From positions 1-40,462 of the forward strand of contig JAQVOH010000013.1 of assembly GCA_028702695.1 (NCBI GenBank): a stretch of DNA of 40,462 bases, read 5' to 3'. The translations under genes and the position numbers were made by a program. Origin of the DNA: Desulfotomaculaceae bacterium. GTDB taxonomy: Bacteria; Bacillota; Desulfotomaculia; Desulfotomaculales; Pelotomaculaceae. The notes under the pieces are model-generated. The model did not search any database. It was not told where the DNA came from and saw nothing but the letters and a program-made list of their open reading frames with translations. Positions 32,890 through 40,462 of the stretch are shown here, in pieces (within the stretch, counting starts at the first letter, position 1; each line of letters begins with the position of its first letter).

Positions 32890-32938
32890 CTTGAGATGAC
32901 TACAGGGAGTGCTAAGCACTCCCTGTAGTCATCTCAAG
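32890..32938. repeat. 49-bp near-perfect palindrome (24-bp arms, one-base centre)
   Basis: The arms CTTGAGATGACTACAGGGAG (continued by TGCT) and their exact reverse complement flank a single A at 32914. The inner part equals the stems of the terminators at 28480 and 29929. No U-run follows on either strand. The rest of 32592-32987 shows no gene. Confidence 0.9.
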
Positions 32939-32987
32939 GTATCTGCTCTGGTATTATATGACAATAAATATATTGAGCCAGTCTTAA

Positions 32988-33350
32988 TCAAAACGGTAAT
33001 CTCCGCGCACGTATGGACTTTTCGTTAACAGAAATAATTACACCTGCATCAATATCATGCTTGCATAATATTAGTACTTTTTCTAGACGTCTATTGACTA
33101 CTTCAGAACGTTCGTCGCTAAGCCGGAATATAATAATGCTTGGCAAATTTCTTTCGCTTGTTGCAACAAGGTAGCCAAAATCCAAATCCATCGTTAGAAT
33201 AGTGCGGTTTTCTCGCTGCGCTTTCAATAAAACATCCTGATCAGATAACCTTTGCAAGCCTTCCTCACGTAAATGAATAGCGTCATAACCTTTCTGACGT
33301 AACCATTCGACAGTTCGATTTGAGATACCCATATCCGCCAAGAATTTCAT
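32988..33350 (-). CDS. DUF5615 PIN-like protein, probable toxin
   Basis: 120 residues from ATG 33350 (MKFLADMGIS). The N-terminal LADMGIS, the acidic TMDLDFG motif and the late SIRARRLPF ending match the DUF5615 PIN-like family, found as the putative toxin partner of DUF433 proteins. PIN domains are Mg2+-dependent RNases and need several acidic residues; D at the start (LAD) and the TMDLDF pair are candidates. The frame is open to 33386 but that overlaps the antitoxin gene. It follows the DUF433 gene by 13 bases. Confidence 0.8.
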   Translation of the reverse strand: MKFLADMGISNRTVEWLRQKGYDAIHLREEGLQRLSDQDVLLKAQRENRTILTMDLDFGYLVATSERNLPSIIIFRLSDERSEVVNRRLEKVLILCKHDIDAGVIISVNEKSIRARRLPF

Positions 33351-33363
33351 AATTCTTTTCCCG

Positions 33364-33585
33364 TTACTGAGCATATATATTGTCACGCGTTAGAAATGCC
33401 GCATACTGTAATGCCTGCCGGATATCTTCTTTTTCTAAATCCGGATATTCGTCAAGAATTTCATCAAATCCCTTACCATACGCTACGAGATTAACAATTA
33501 GTGAAACCGGTATGCGCATTCCACGAATACATGCTTGCCCTCCCATTATGCGCCTATCAAACGTTACACGGTCAAAGCCAAACAT
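33364..33585 (-). CDS. DUF433 domain protein, probable antitoxin
   Basis: 73 residues, the usual DUF433 length. The GGQACIRGMRIPVSLIVNLVA block and EILDEYPDLEKEDIRQALQYAA (winged-helix-like) are typical. DUF433 proteins usually pair with DUF5615 or PIN genes and are thought to be VapB-like antitoxins. ATG 33585 has AGGAGG nine bases upstream. It is first in the pair, the usual order for toxin-antitoxin operons. Confidence 0.85.
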   Translation of the reverse strand: MFGFDRVTFDRRIMGGQACIRGMRIPVSLIVNLVAYGKGFDEILDEYPDLEKEDIRQALQYAAFLTRDNIYAQ

Positions 33586-33769
33586 TATTTAAGCCTCCTG
33601 TTATCTCGTATCTGTCTCATACACCGTGAAACAACTACTATTACCAATATATTACACCACGGACTCTATTTTGCCCAGTACTTCACCGAATACATTTTAA
33701 ATATTTAATGTTATATTTCTATTCTCCCAGAAAACAAAACATATTAACAGGTAATATGTAATGGTTTCC

Positions 33770-35164
33770 TCAAAAAACCATCTTACCTGTTACATCTCCC
33801 TTAGCATCTAACACATGCGTCCCACAGTTTATACAGGGGTCAAAGGAACGAATGATCCGCCCCAAAATTGTATATAACATGTCCGGCCCGGGAATGACTG
33901 TCCCGGTCAGGGCGGACTCTGCAGGTCCGGACTGACCCTTATTATTCTTGGGCGAGAAATTCCAGGTGGTGGGTGTAATCATTTTGTATTCTTCCACTTG
34001 TTCACCCTTAAGTCGCACACTGTGCAGCAAAGCCCCGCGCATCACGTCCGTGGTTGCTACAGCATGTTCTTTGACCGGTACTTTCTTTTGGTGGATTGGA
34101 GGTGGGCCGGGAACAAGTTTTTTCAACCAATCTATTACTAGTTCCGTTATCAGCAGGGTTTCCATGGCACGGGCATAAATTCGATCCATGCTGGAAGTGC
34201 CTCCACGGTAGAAACCGTTGATCACCATCCGGGCCAGTGGACCCATTTCATAGGTCTGTCCGGCATACTGGACGGATTTAATATAGGAATAGGCTGCGGG
34301 TTTATAAGGACTGGGAAGCTCCTGGCCATCAGCCCTGACATACCAGGAGTTGGTTATATCCTCACTGATTAAATGAATTTCAGGGACACTCAGCTGGCCC
34401 CCGGCCAATACACCACTGCGCCAAAGTGAATACTGGTTTTTAGGACCGAAACGAAACATCCCAAAGGACAAAAACCGTCCCGGTGTGTTTCCTATTGTAA
34501 AACAATTCCTATAAACATTTGCTATTAGTTCTGTGTCCGGCATAAGGCACTCTTTAACAAAACTGTGTACACTATAAATTAAAGCCAGGCACTGGTTTAT
34601 TTTATCTGCAGTGGGAGCCACGGCTACGCCGCCGTGGACATAACTATGCTGGTTTGGTATTTTACCACCAAATACCGTTAATAGCTGGTGAGCTTCCTGA
34701 GAGGCAACGATAGCACGAAAATAGTGTTCTACCAATCGCGCGTTATCCTGTGGGGACAGCCTGTGATCGGTTAAGTTTTGGTTTAAAAAAGGAGGTTGTT
34801 CCGGCATTTTAACATAATCAGGCAGGCTGAAAAAATAGAAGTGCCTGATATGGTTCTGTAAAATATCTGCCGCCAGCATGATATTTCTTAAATACTGGGC
34901 ATTTTCCGATATGTCATGATCATAAAGCTCATCCAACAGGTAACTGGCAACGGCGCCGTGGGCCAGCGAGCAAATGCCACAAACTCGCTGGGTTAAATAC
35001 ACCGCATCGGTTATGTGACGACCCTTCATGATAGCTTCAATGCCCCTAAACAGAGTACCGCTGGCCTTTGCTTCTACAATAATGCCCCGGTCCTCTACTA
35101 CTTCCACTGATAACAGGCCACTTAAGCGTGTGACCGGGCTAAAGACAATTCTCTTTTTAGTCAT
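33770..35164 (-). CDS. NiFe hydrogenase large subunit
   Basis: 464 residues. It carries the Ni-Fe active site that splits or forms H2. The L1 motif RVCGIC is at about 60-65 and continues SLAH; the L2 motif DPCINCGTH is at 442-450. Both pairs of nickel-binding cysteines (C62, C65, C444, C447) are present. After H450 a 14-residue tail (VLDAKGDVTGKMVF) remains, as expected for an unprocessed precursor cleaved by the maturation protease encoded nearby. The start overlaps the small-subunit stop by eight bases. The gene itself looks intact. Confidence 0.95.
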   Translation of the reverse strand: MTKKRIVFSPVTRLSGLLSVEVVEDRGIIVEAKASGTLFRGIEAIMKGRHITDAVYLTQRVCGICSLAHGAVASYLLDELYDHDISENAQYLRNIMLAADILQNHIRHFYFFSLPDYVKMPEQPPFLNQNLTDHRLSPQDNARLVEHYFRAIVASQEAHQLLTVFGGKIPNQHSYVHGGVAVAPTADKINQCLALIYSVHSFVKECLMPDTELIANVYRNCFTIGNTPGRFLSFGMFRFGPKNQYSLWRSGVLAGGQLSVPEIHLISEDITNSWYVRADGQELPSPYKPAAYSYIKSVQYAGQTYEMGPLARMVINGFYRGGTSSMDRIYARAMETLLITELVIDWLKKLVPGPPPIHQKKVPVKEHAVATTDVMRGALLHSVRLKGEQVEEYKMITPTTWNFSPKNNKGQSGPAESALTGTVIPGPDMLYTILGRIIRSFDPCINCGTHVLDAKGDVTGKMVF

Positions 35165-36029
35165 CTTGCTCCTCCCTTAGAAATAGCTGGTTGTTCTTTA
35201 TTCGGAGGCGCATTTTTTTCTGGTAAGGGCGTAAAAAAGGGTGAGGAACCGTCAGGGAAATCTTCATTGGTACAGCCAATGCAAGGGTATTGGCCCGAAC
35301 GGGCCAGTTCACGTGGTTAATCCATTGCCGGTAAGGACAGTCGGCGCCGGTCCTTGGACCAACACAGCCCAGAGAAAACATACACTCTATATCACCCAGC
35401 TTTTCTGCAAATTGACCCTGGTCAAAATAGGAACGCCGCTGGCAATGGCGGTGTACGGTAAAACCGTAAAAAAGGGTTGGCCGGTTCAAGTTGTCTAATT
35501 CCGGAGTGCCATAAAGTAATAGGTGGGCCAAGGTTGCTACAAACCAATCGGGATTTACGGGACACCCACTTACGTTAATAACCTCCCGTTTCAATACGTT
35601 ACGGACACCTACACTTCCGGTAACATTTGGCCTGGCGGCTGAAACTCCACCAAAACTGGCGCAGGTGCCCAGGGCGACAACATATTTAGCCAGTGGGCCA
35701 AGCCATGTTACTGCATCCAGGGCAGTAAGGCTGTAGTTTTCAGTACGGGCAATTACTGTATAAAGACCGTTATCCTTTAACGGTATAGCGCCTTCCACCA
35801 CCAGGGTGAACTTTCCCCTGAGCTCTGTGGCCCCCTGCTCCAAAATATTGAGAGCATCTTTTCCCTGCGCGGCCATAAAGGTATTGCTGTAAAGCAGGTC
35901 TATCAAACCGGAAAAAACTTGCCCCATATAGGGATAGGTTGTATTCATAAAGGCAATGTTGTTATCCCCGCTGTCGCTATTAATACTAGGCTTAGGCAAT
36001 CTGTTAATGACGGATGACGGGATAGGCAT
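35157..36029 (-). CDS. NiFe hydrogenase small subunit, N-terminus abnormal
   Basis: 290 codons from ATG 36029. It carries electrons from the active site through three iron-sulfur clusters. The GTCASFGG (C123) and SGCPVNP (C156) ligands of the proximal cluster, the HRHC segment (193-196) and later cysteines (216, 222, 231) are present. Normal proteins begin with a strand and a CxxC (or CSGN/CSGD) motif near residue 15. Here the aligned site reads SDSGDN, with Asp where the first Cys should be, and the upstream residues are the antisense of the oppositely oriented protease gene. There is no clear ribosome binding site at 36029. I think the gene has lost its true 5' end. Confidence 0.7.
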   Translation of the reverse strand: MPIPSSVINRLPKPSINSDSGDNNIAFMNTTYPYMGQVFSGLIDLLYSNTFMAAQGKDALNILEQGATELRGKFTLVVEGAIPLKDNGLYTVIARTENYSLTALDAVTWLGPLAKYVVALGTCASFGGVSAARPNVTGSVGVRNVLKREVINVSGCPVNPDWFVATLAHLLLYGTPELDNLNRPTLFYGFTVHRHCQRRSYFDQGQFAEKLGDIECMFSLGCVGPRTGADCPYRQWINHVNWPVRANTLALAVPMKISLTVPHPFLRPYQKKMRLRIKNNQLFLREEQDD

Positions 36030-36435
36030 CTTCGTAGTGAAAGAACTTCAGCAGTTAGAATGGCCTCCGGAAGTACAGATACTCGAGGTGGGGACATCTG
36101 TCTGTTATTATTTGGAGGAAATCAGCCGCTCCCGGCTCGTTATTGCGATAGATGCGATACACGCGAAAAGCAACCCCGGGAGTGTCTACCGCCTGGATAT
36201 TGATGATGTGCTTGATCATCAAGAGCAGGACTTGCACGGTATATCACTTCCCGGGGTGATTAAACGGGCCCAAAATATTAACGGTTTACCGGAAACAGTG
36301 ACTATTTACGGAGTGGAGCCTGAGGATTTAGGCCTGGGGATAATGCCCACAAGCACTTTACAGTTGGTAGGATTTAAGCTTGTTGCTTTAATCACGGCTG
36401 AAATACAACGTTTACTAGGAAAAAAGAAAGGGTGA
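35956..36435 (+). CDS. Hydrogenase maturation protease (HyaD/HybD/HycI family)
   Basis: 159 residues. It removes the C-terminal tail of the NiFe large subunit after nickel insertion. The N-terminal motif LILGLGNLLMTDDGIG with its metal-binding Asp/Glu residues, and DAIHAKSNPGSVY in the middle, fit the peptidase M52 family. It is on the plus strand, while the hydrogenase genes are on minus, and its first 74 bases overlap the 5' end of the small-subunit frame. The ribosome binding site is weak (AAAGG close to ATG 35956). A terminator follows. Confidence 0.88.
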   Translation: MLLSPLSLLILGLGNLLMTDDGIGIFVVKELQQLEWPPEVQILEVGTSVCYYLEEISRSRLVIAIDAIHAKSNPGSVYRLDIDDVLDHQEQDLHGISLPGVIKRAQNINGLPETVTIYGVEPEDLGLGIMPTSTLQLVGFKLVALITAEIQRLLGKKKG

Positions 36436-36464
36436 GGCCGGGTATCGGGCTCACCCTTTCTTTC
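36426..36464 (+). terminator. Intrinsic terminator after the maturation protease gene
   Basis: GAAAGGGTGAG and CTCACCCTTTC form an 11-base stem, followed by UUUC. The stop codon of the protease gene lies in the stem. Confidence 0.75.
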
Positions 36465-36591
36465 ATTGTTGCAATTTAGGACCCTATCATATATTGCCAA
36501 AAACTAAAAGCAATAAAGGGATACACGTCTATTAAGTCAAATTAAGTAAATGACTATTTCATCATTCGATAAACTGATTTAATTTTTATAT

Positions 36592-36600
36592 TGCTATAAT
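36592..36600 (+). promoter_or_regulatory. Extended -10 promoter of sbcDC
   Basis: TGC plus a perfect TATAAT (36595-36600), with no good -35, fits an extended -10 promoter. The transcript would start about 36 bases before sbcD. Confidence 0.55.
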
Positions 36601-36642
36601 TAGTTAATACCTATAAAACTTTTCAACTGGGAGAAAAACAAA

Positions 36643-37791
36643 ATGCGAATCCTTCACACCTCCGACTGGCACCTGGGGCGCATCTTCCACGGTGTGCACC
36701 TCACCAATGACCAGTCCTACATACTAAACCAATTCGTCAAACTGGTTGGGACAAGCAAACCGGACGTCATCCTGATCGCCGGTGACATCTACGACCGCTC
36801 CGTCCCTCCTGCCGAGGCAGTGAAGCTCCTCGATGAGGTACTTTCCAACATCTTGCTGGACTTCGGCATCCCCATTATTATGATCGCAGGCAACCACGAC
36901 AGCCCTGAGCGGCTGGGATTTGGCACCCGTCTGCTGGCCCGCCAGGGCCTGCACCTTATTGGGCAGCTTTCGGATTTTGAGCCGATCGTGCTCCACGACG
37001 CGCATGGACCGGTCTACTTCAGCCCGCTCCCCTATGCCGAGCCGGCTGTGGTGAGAGAAAAATTAGCCAACCCGGAGGCGGTCGACCATGAGTGGGCCAT
37101 GCGTTTGTTAGTTAACCAGGCAGTTAAAAAAATCCCCCCGGATGCCCGTAAGGTGGCAATAGCCCATGCCTTCGTGGCCGGTGGTGAGGTGAGCGAATCG
37201 GAGCGCCCCCTGTCCGTCGGTGGTACGGGGACGGTTGACGCCGCCTGCTTCCAACCCTTCCATTACACGGCCCTTGGGCACCTGCACCAGTCCCAGAATA
37301 ACGGCGCCAGCATCCGCTACGCCGGGTCCCTGATGAAATATTCCTTTTCTGAGGCAGCACATAACAAGTCCGTGACCCTGGTGGAAATGGACGGCGCGGG
37401 GAAAACCACCCTGGAGGAAATCAGCCTCAGCCCACGCCGGGACGTTCGTTGCCTGGAGGGTTTTATAGGTGATATTCTGACCGGGCCGCAAAACGGGGAA
37501 AGCCGGGAAGACTATCTGATGGTCACTTTGCAGGACACCGGCGCGATCCTCGACGCCATCGGCAAACTCCGGGAGGCATACCCCAACGTCCTGCACATCG
37601 AGCGACCGCACCTTGCCATTGGTGGAGAGCTGCGCGGTCCCGGCGGGGACCACCGCCGCTTGAGCGAGAGCGACCTCTTCGCCTCGTTCTTTGAGCAGGT
37701 TACCGGCGACCCGCTTAGTGACGGGCAGGCCAGCGCCTTTGCTGAAACAGTGGAGGAACTATACCGCAAGGAACGGGAGGCGCTGTCATGA
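36643..37791 (+). CDS. sbcD: Exonuclease SbcD (Mre11-type nuclease subunit)
   Basis: 382 residues. It is the Mn2+-dependent nuclease of the SbcCD complex, which cuts hairpins and protein-blocked DNA ends. The phosphoesterase motifs are in order: HTSDWHLG (about 5-12), AGDIYDRS (about 46-53), AGNHDSPERL (about 84-93) and, further on, GHLHQSQ. ATG 36643 has a GGGAG site. The stop overlaps the sbcC start (ATGA). Confidence 0.96.
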   Translation: MRILHTSDWHLGRIFHGVHLTNDQSYILNQFVKLVGTSKPDVILIAGDIYDRSVPPAEAVKLLDEVLSNILLDFGIPIIMIAGNHDSPERLGFGTRLLARQGLHLIGQLSDFEPIVLHDAHGPVYFSPLPYAEPAVVREKLANPEAVDHEWAMRLLVNQAVKKIPPDARKVAIAHAFVAGGEVSESERPLSVGGTGTVDAACFQPFHYTALGHLHQSQNNGASIRYAGSLMKYSFSEAAHNKSVTLVEMDGAGKTTLEEISLSPRRDVRCLEGFIGDILTGPQNGESREDYLMVTLQDTGAILDAIGKLREAYPNVLHIERPHLAIGGELRGPGGDHRRLSESDLFASFFEQVTGDPLSDGQASAFAETVEELYRKEREALS

Positions 37792-40462
37792 AACCTTTAA
37801 AGCTTACGATGAACGCTTTCGGGCCATACGCCGGAACACAGGCGCTGGACTTTACAGAATTGGGTGAACGCACCTTCTTTCTGGTGCACGGCCCCACCGG
37901 CTCGGGCAAGACAACCATCTTAGACGCCATCTGCTTTGCCCTCTATGGAGATACCAGCGGGGCGCAGCGTGATGGAAAGCAGATGCGCAGCGACCACGCC
38001 GACCCCTCTGTACCTACCGAAATAACTTTTGACTTTGCCGTCGGTCAAGATACATACCGCATCAAGCGTAATCCTGAACAGGAGCGGCCCAAGAAGCGCG
38101 GCGAAGGCTTTACAGTCATGTCCAACAACGCCACCCTGTGGCAGCGAACCGGAATCACTGCAGACGGTGAAGAGGGGCATGTACTGGAAAGCGGGTGGGT
38201 CAAGGTTACGGAGGCGGTGGAAACGCTGCTGGGGTTTAAGAGCAGCCAGTTCCGCCAGGTGGTGATGCTGCCCCAGGGCGAGTTCCGCCGGCTGTTGAAT
38301 GCAGACTCACGGGAGCGCCAGGTGATCCTGGAAGCTCTCTTTAGGACTGAACTCTATCGCCGCATTGAGGAAGCGCTGAAAGCATCCGCCAAAGAGCTTT
38401 CCGACAACTTTAAAAAGCTGTCGGAAAGAAAAACCTGGGTGCTGCAAGAAGCGAAAGCGGATAACAGGGATGAGCTTGAAAACCGGTATAACCTACATAC
38501 GGACCAACTGAACGAAGCAGCAATTAAAACTGAACTCACCCGAAAAAATGTTAAGGCAGCACAGGACAAGCTGAATGAGGGCAAGCAAGCCAGGGAAAAA
38601 CTTGAGGAAAAAAAGCAGGCTGCAAGCGCTGTAGCTGTTCTAGAGGCAAAAGTTGAAGTGATTAATTCTAAGAAAGCCGTGCTGGCTAAGGCGCGCCTTG
38701 CCTCCAGCCTGCAAGACGCCGAGAAATCCCTGCAAGCCCGCCAAAAAGACGCGTCAGGTACAGCTAAAAACCTCCTGGCCAAAGAGAAAGCTAAGGCTGA
38801 GGCCTCAACCGCTAAAGAAGAGGCGGAAAAGGACCTGGCGGTAGAAACTGCAAGGGAGCCAGAGCGTGAAGCCGCCGGGAAAGAGTTGACCCAACTGGAG
38901 GAACTGACTGGCAAAGTGGCCGCCCTGGCAGAGGCCCGCGAGAAGGCTGTCGAAACCGGCAAATTAGCTTCTATAGCGGAAATAGAGCTTAAGCAGGCCG
39001 AAGTAACTGTGACCCAGCTCAGGGAGACCCTCGATGAAAAAACTTTTGCACACCTTCAAGCGGTAAACCAAGGAGCAAAGGTAGCTGAGTTGGAAGCGGC
39101 CTTCCATAACGCTGAGCAGATCTACCAAAAGAGAAAAAGTCTCGCAGACAAAAGCGGCGAGCTGATGTTTGTAGAAAAGAACCTGAAGCAGGCGGCCGGC
39201 GCCTTGCGGCAGTGCCAGGACAGCTATAGCAAAGCCAGGGACGAACTTACACGCTTACAGGAAGCCTGGAACAAAGGTCAGGCCGCTATTCTTAGCGGCG
39301 CCCTCAAGGAAGGCCTCCCCTGCCCGGTTTGCGGTTCAACGGCTCATCCCTCCCCCGCGAGGAGTAACGTCAGACTTCCCGGGGAAGAGGAAATCAAGGC
39401 TAAACAGCAAGTCGTAGCTAATCTTGAAAAACGCCGCGACAAAGCCCAGCTTGAATTAAATGCTATCACCAACAAAAAAGCAGGAGTCGCGGGCGGTATC
39501 GGGGAGCTTGAGCAGGAGCTGGGGGAAAGGGCCGGCGCTACCCCACAAGCTCTCCTGGCAACAGCTGCAAAAGCCCAAAAAAGCTGGCTGGAGGCCGGCC
39601 AGGCGGCGGCAAACGCCTCTGTCCTAAATGGTGAAATCGAGCAGTTAAAACTCCGGCAGGAAAAAGCAAATGGGCAGCTGGAGGCCTTGCAGCAGGCTTT
39701 CGGTAAAACAAGTGAGGACTACAAAGCAGCGTTGGCTATCGTAAAAGAACGCGAGTCCGCCATTCCTGAGGCGCTCTGCGACCCGGCTTCCCTGCAAAAA
39801 GCCCAGTTGGTGGCCAGGAGAAAGCGTGACCTGCTGCTGGCCGGATTTGAAGTAACTCGCAAGGCCGTAGAGGTTGCGGCTCAGGCGCTGGCCAGGGCTG
39901 AGGCTGCCGAACAGGAAGCCTCTGACTCCCTGCAGACTGCCAGAGAGCGGGCGGCCATTGAAGAACTCGCTTTCAAACGGAGACTGGAGGAATCCGGCTT
40001 TATAACCCTGGCAGAATACGAAGCAGCCAGACTGGAAAAGGCAGCTATGCTGGCGCTGGAAACGGATCTTGGGAATTTTGATGAGGCTGTGGCGAAAGCT
40101 AAAGACCGACTGGACCGGTCAGTCCGGGCGGCTGAAGGACTGTCCGAGCCCAACTTGTCTGCCTTAACGCAGGCTGTAAGTGACCTTGAAAAAGAGCGGG
40201 ACGATTCTTTAGCCCTGGGTTCAAGGTTGCAAACCCAGGTGGAACATGAAAAAGAATGGTTGGAAAAGCTGCGGCAGTTTGCTGATAATTTAAAAGGGTT
40301 GGAAACCAGGCATGAAATAATCGGGCGCATCGCGGAGGTGGCCAACGGTAGAAATAAGTATGGGCTGACCTTCCAACGCTTTGTGCTCGGCGCCCTGCTG
40401 GACGATGTGACGGTGGCCGCCACCCAGCGCCTCAAGCTCATGAGCAGGGGTCGCTACCACCT
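37788..40462 (+). CDS. sbcC: SbcC ATPase (Rad50-type), 3' end cut by window edge
   Basis: 891 codons are visible. It is the SMC-like ATPase partner of SbcD. The N-terminal Walker A motif GPTGSGKTT is near residue 37, followed by FRQVVMLPQGEFRRLL (Q-loop region, about 160-175). Long coiled coils follow with a zinc hook CPVC at about 512-515, giving the antiparallel arms. The visible end (FQRFVLGALLDDVT) leads into the C-terminal Walker B and signature region, which are outside the window. The start overlaps the sbcD stop. Confidence 0.95.
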   Translation, partial: MKPLKLTMNAFGPYAGTQALDFTELGERTFFLVHGPTGSGKTTILDAICFALYGDTSGAQRDGKQMRSDHADPSVPTEITFDFAVGQDTYRIKRNPEQERPKKRGEGFTVMSNNATLWQRTGITADGEEGHVLESGWVKVTEAVETLLGFKSSQFRQVVMLPQGEFRRLLNADSRERQVILEALFRTELYRRIEEALKASAKELSDNFKKLSERKTWVLQEAKADNRDELENRYNLHTDQLNEAAIKTELTRKNVKAAQDKLNEGKQAREKLEEKKQAASAVAVLEAKVEVINSKKAVLAKARLASSLQDAEKSLQARQKDASGTAKNLLAKEKAKAEASTAKEEAEKDLAVETAREPEREAAGKELTQLEELTGKVAALAEAREKAVETGKLASIAEIELKQAEVTVTQLRETLDEKTFAHLQAVNQGAKVAELEAAFHNAEQIYQKRKSLADKSGELMFVEKNLKQAAGALRQCQDSYSKARDELTRLQEAWNKGQAAILSGALKEGLPCPVCGSTAHPSPARSNVRLPGEEEIKAKQQVVANLEKRRDKAQLELNAITNKKAGVAGGIGELEQELGERAGATPQALLATAAKAQKSWLEAGQAAANASVLNGEIEQLKLRQEKANGQLEALQQAFGKTSEDYKAALAIVKERESAIPEALCDPASLQKAQLVARRKRDLLLAGFEVTRKAVEVAAQALARAEAAEQEASDSLQTARERAAIEELAFKRRLEESGFITLAEYEAARLEKAAMLALETDLGNFDEAVAKAKDRLDRSVRAAEGLSEPNLSALTQAVSDLEKERDDSLALGSRLQTQVEHEKEWLEKLRQFADNLKGLETRHEIIGRIAEVANGRNKYGLTFQRFVLGALLDDVTVAATQRLKLMSRGRYH

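Noticed and set aside
38354-40441. Long Ser/Ala-rich minus-strand frames opposite sbcC
   Set aside because: These are antisense shadows of the coiled-coil coding sequence; low-complexity composition follows from Glu/Ala/Lys codons on the plus strand.
1-40462. rRNA, tRNA, CRISPR arrays, prophage or replication origin
   Set aside because: No matching sequence pattern was seen while reading both strands.

Overview
The window looks like a chromosome segment of an anaerobic, endospore-forming, low-G+C Gram-positive bacterium. The best guess is the Desulfotomaculum/Pelotomaculum group of the former Peptococcaceae; this is inferred from gene content, not from a search. Pointers are an IspH-ribosomal protein S1 fusion, many sporulation genes (spoIIP, spmA-spmB, prkA-yhbH-spoVR, a GerM-type lipoprotein, a probable spore-associated protein), MurT-GatD, a ferredoxin-dependent indolepyruvate oxidoreductase and a NiFe hydrogenase. 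No rRNA, tRNA or CRISPR array was recognised.

Layout. 1-22.7 kb is almost all minus strand. Read in the direction of transcription it holds acyP, an MBL hydrolase, murT and gatD; a 40-residue protein gene; the GerM lipoprotein; prkA, yhbH and spoVR; an FAD oxidoreductase, spmA and spmB; rluB; two unknown genes; a HutP-family gene; aroF behind a long leader; cmk, plsC and ispH-rpsA; then a DUF1614 membrane protein and spoIIP, which runs off the left edge. From 23 to 30 kb the plus strand carries an LD-carboxypeptidase, the operon iorA-iorB-paaK and a secreted NlpC/P60 hydrolase; a small spore-type gene lies on minus. From 30 to 36 kb there is accessory material: an SLH/DUF4855 surface protein, a DUF433/DUF5615 toxin-antitoxin-like pair, and a NiFe hydrogenase whose small-subunit gene collides head-on with its maturation protease gene. 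The right end holds sbcD and a partial sbcC.

The most interesting signal is regulatory. Two leaders 17.5 kb apart and on opposite strands have the same design: a promoter-like sequence, then a run of GAG/UAG triplets mostly spaced by two bases, then an intrinsic terminator, then an aromatic amino acid gene. One precedes aroF (DAHP synthase, first step of the shikimate pathway). The other precedes iorA-iorB-paaK, which can convert arylacetates to aryl-pyruvates, the precursors of Phe, Tyr and Trp. The five-base period is the signature of TRAP (MtrB) RNA sites. No TRAP gene is in the window, but an RNA-binding HutP-family protein is encoded directly upstream of the aroF leader. I propose an RNA-level aromatic amino acid regulon linking de novo synthesis and arylacetate salvage.

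Other points: a MITE-like 226-bp inverted-repeat element downstream of the GerM gene, a 49-bp near-perfect palindrome related to two nearby terminators, a 246-bp in-gene tandem repeat, and a hydrogenase small subunit that appears to have lost its N-terminal cluster ligand through a rearrangement.
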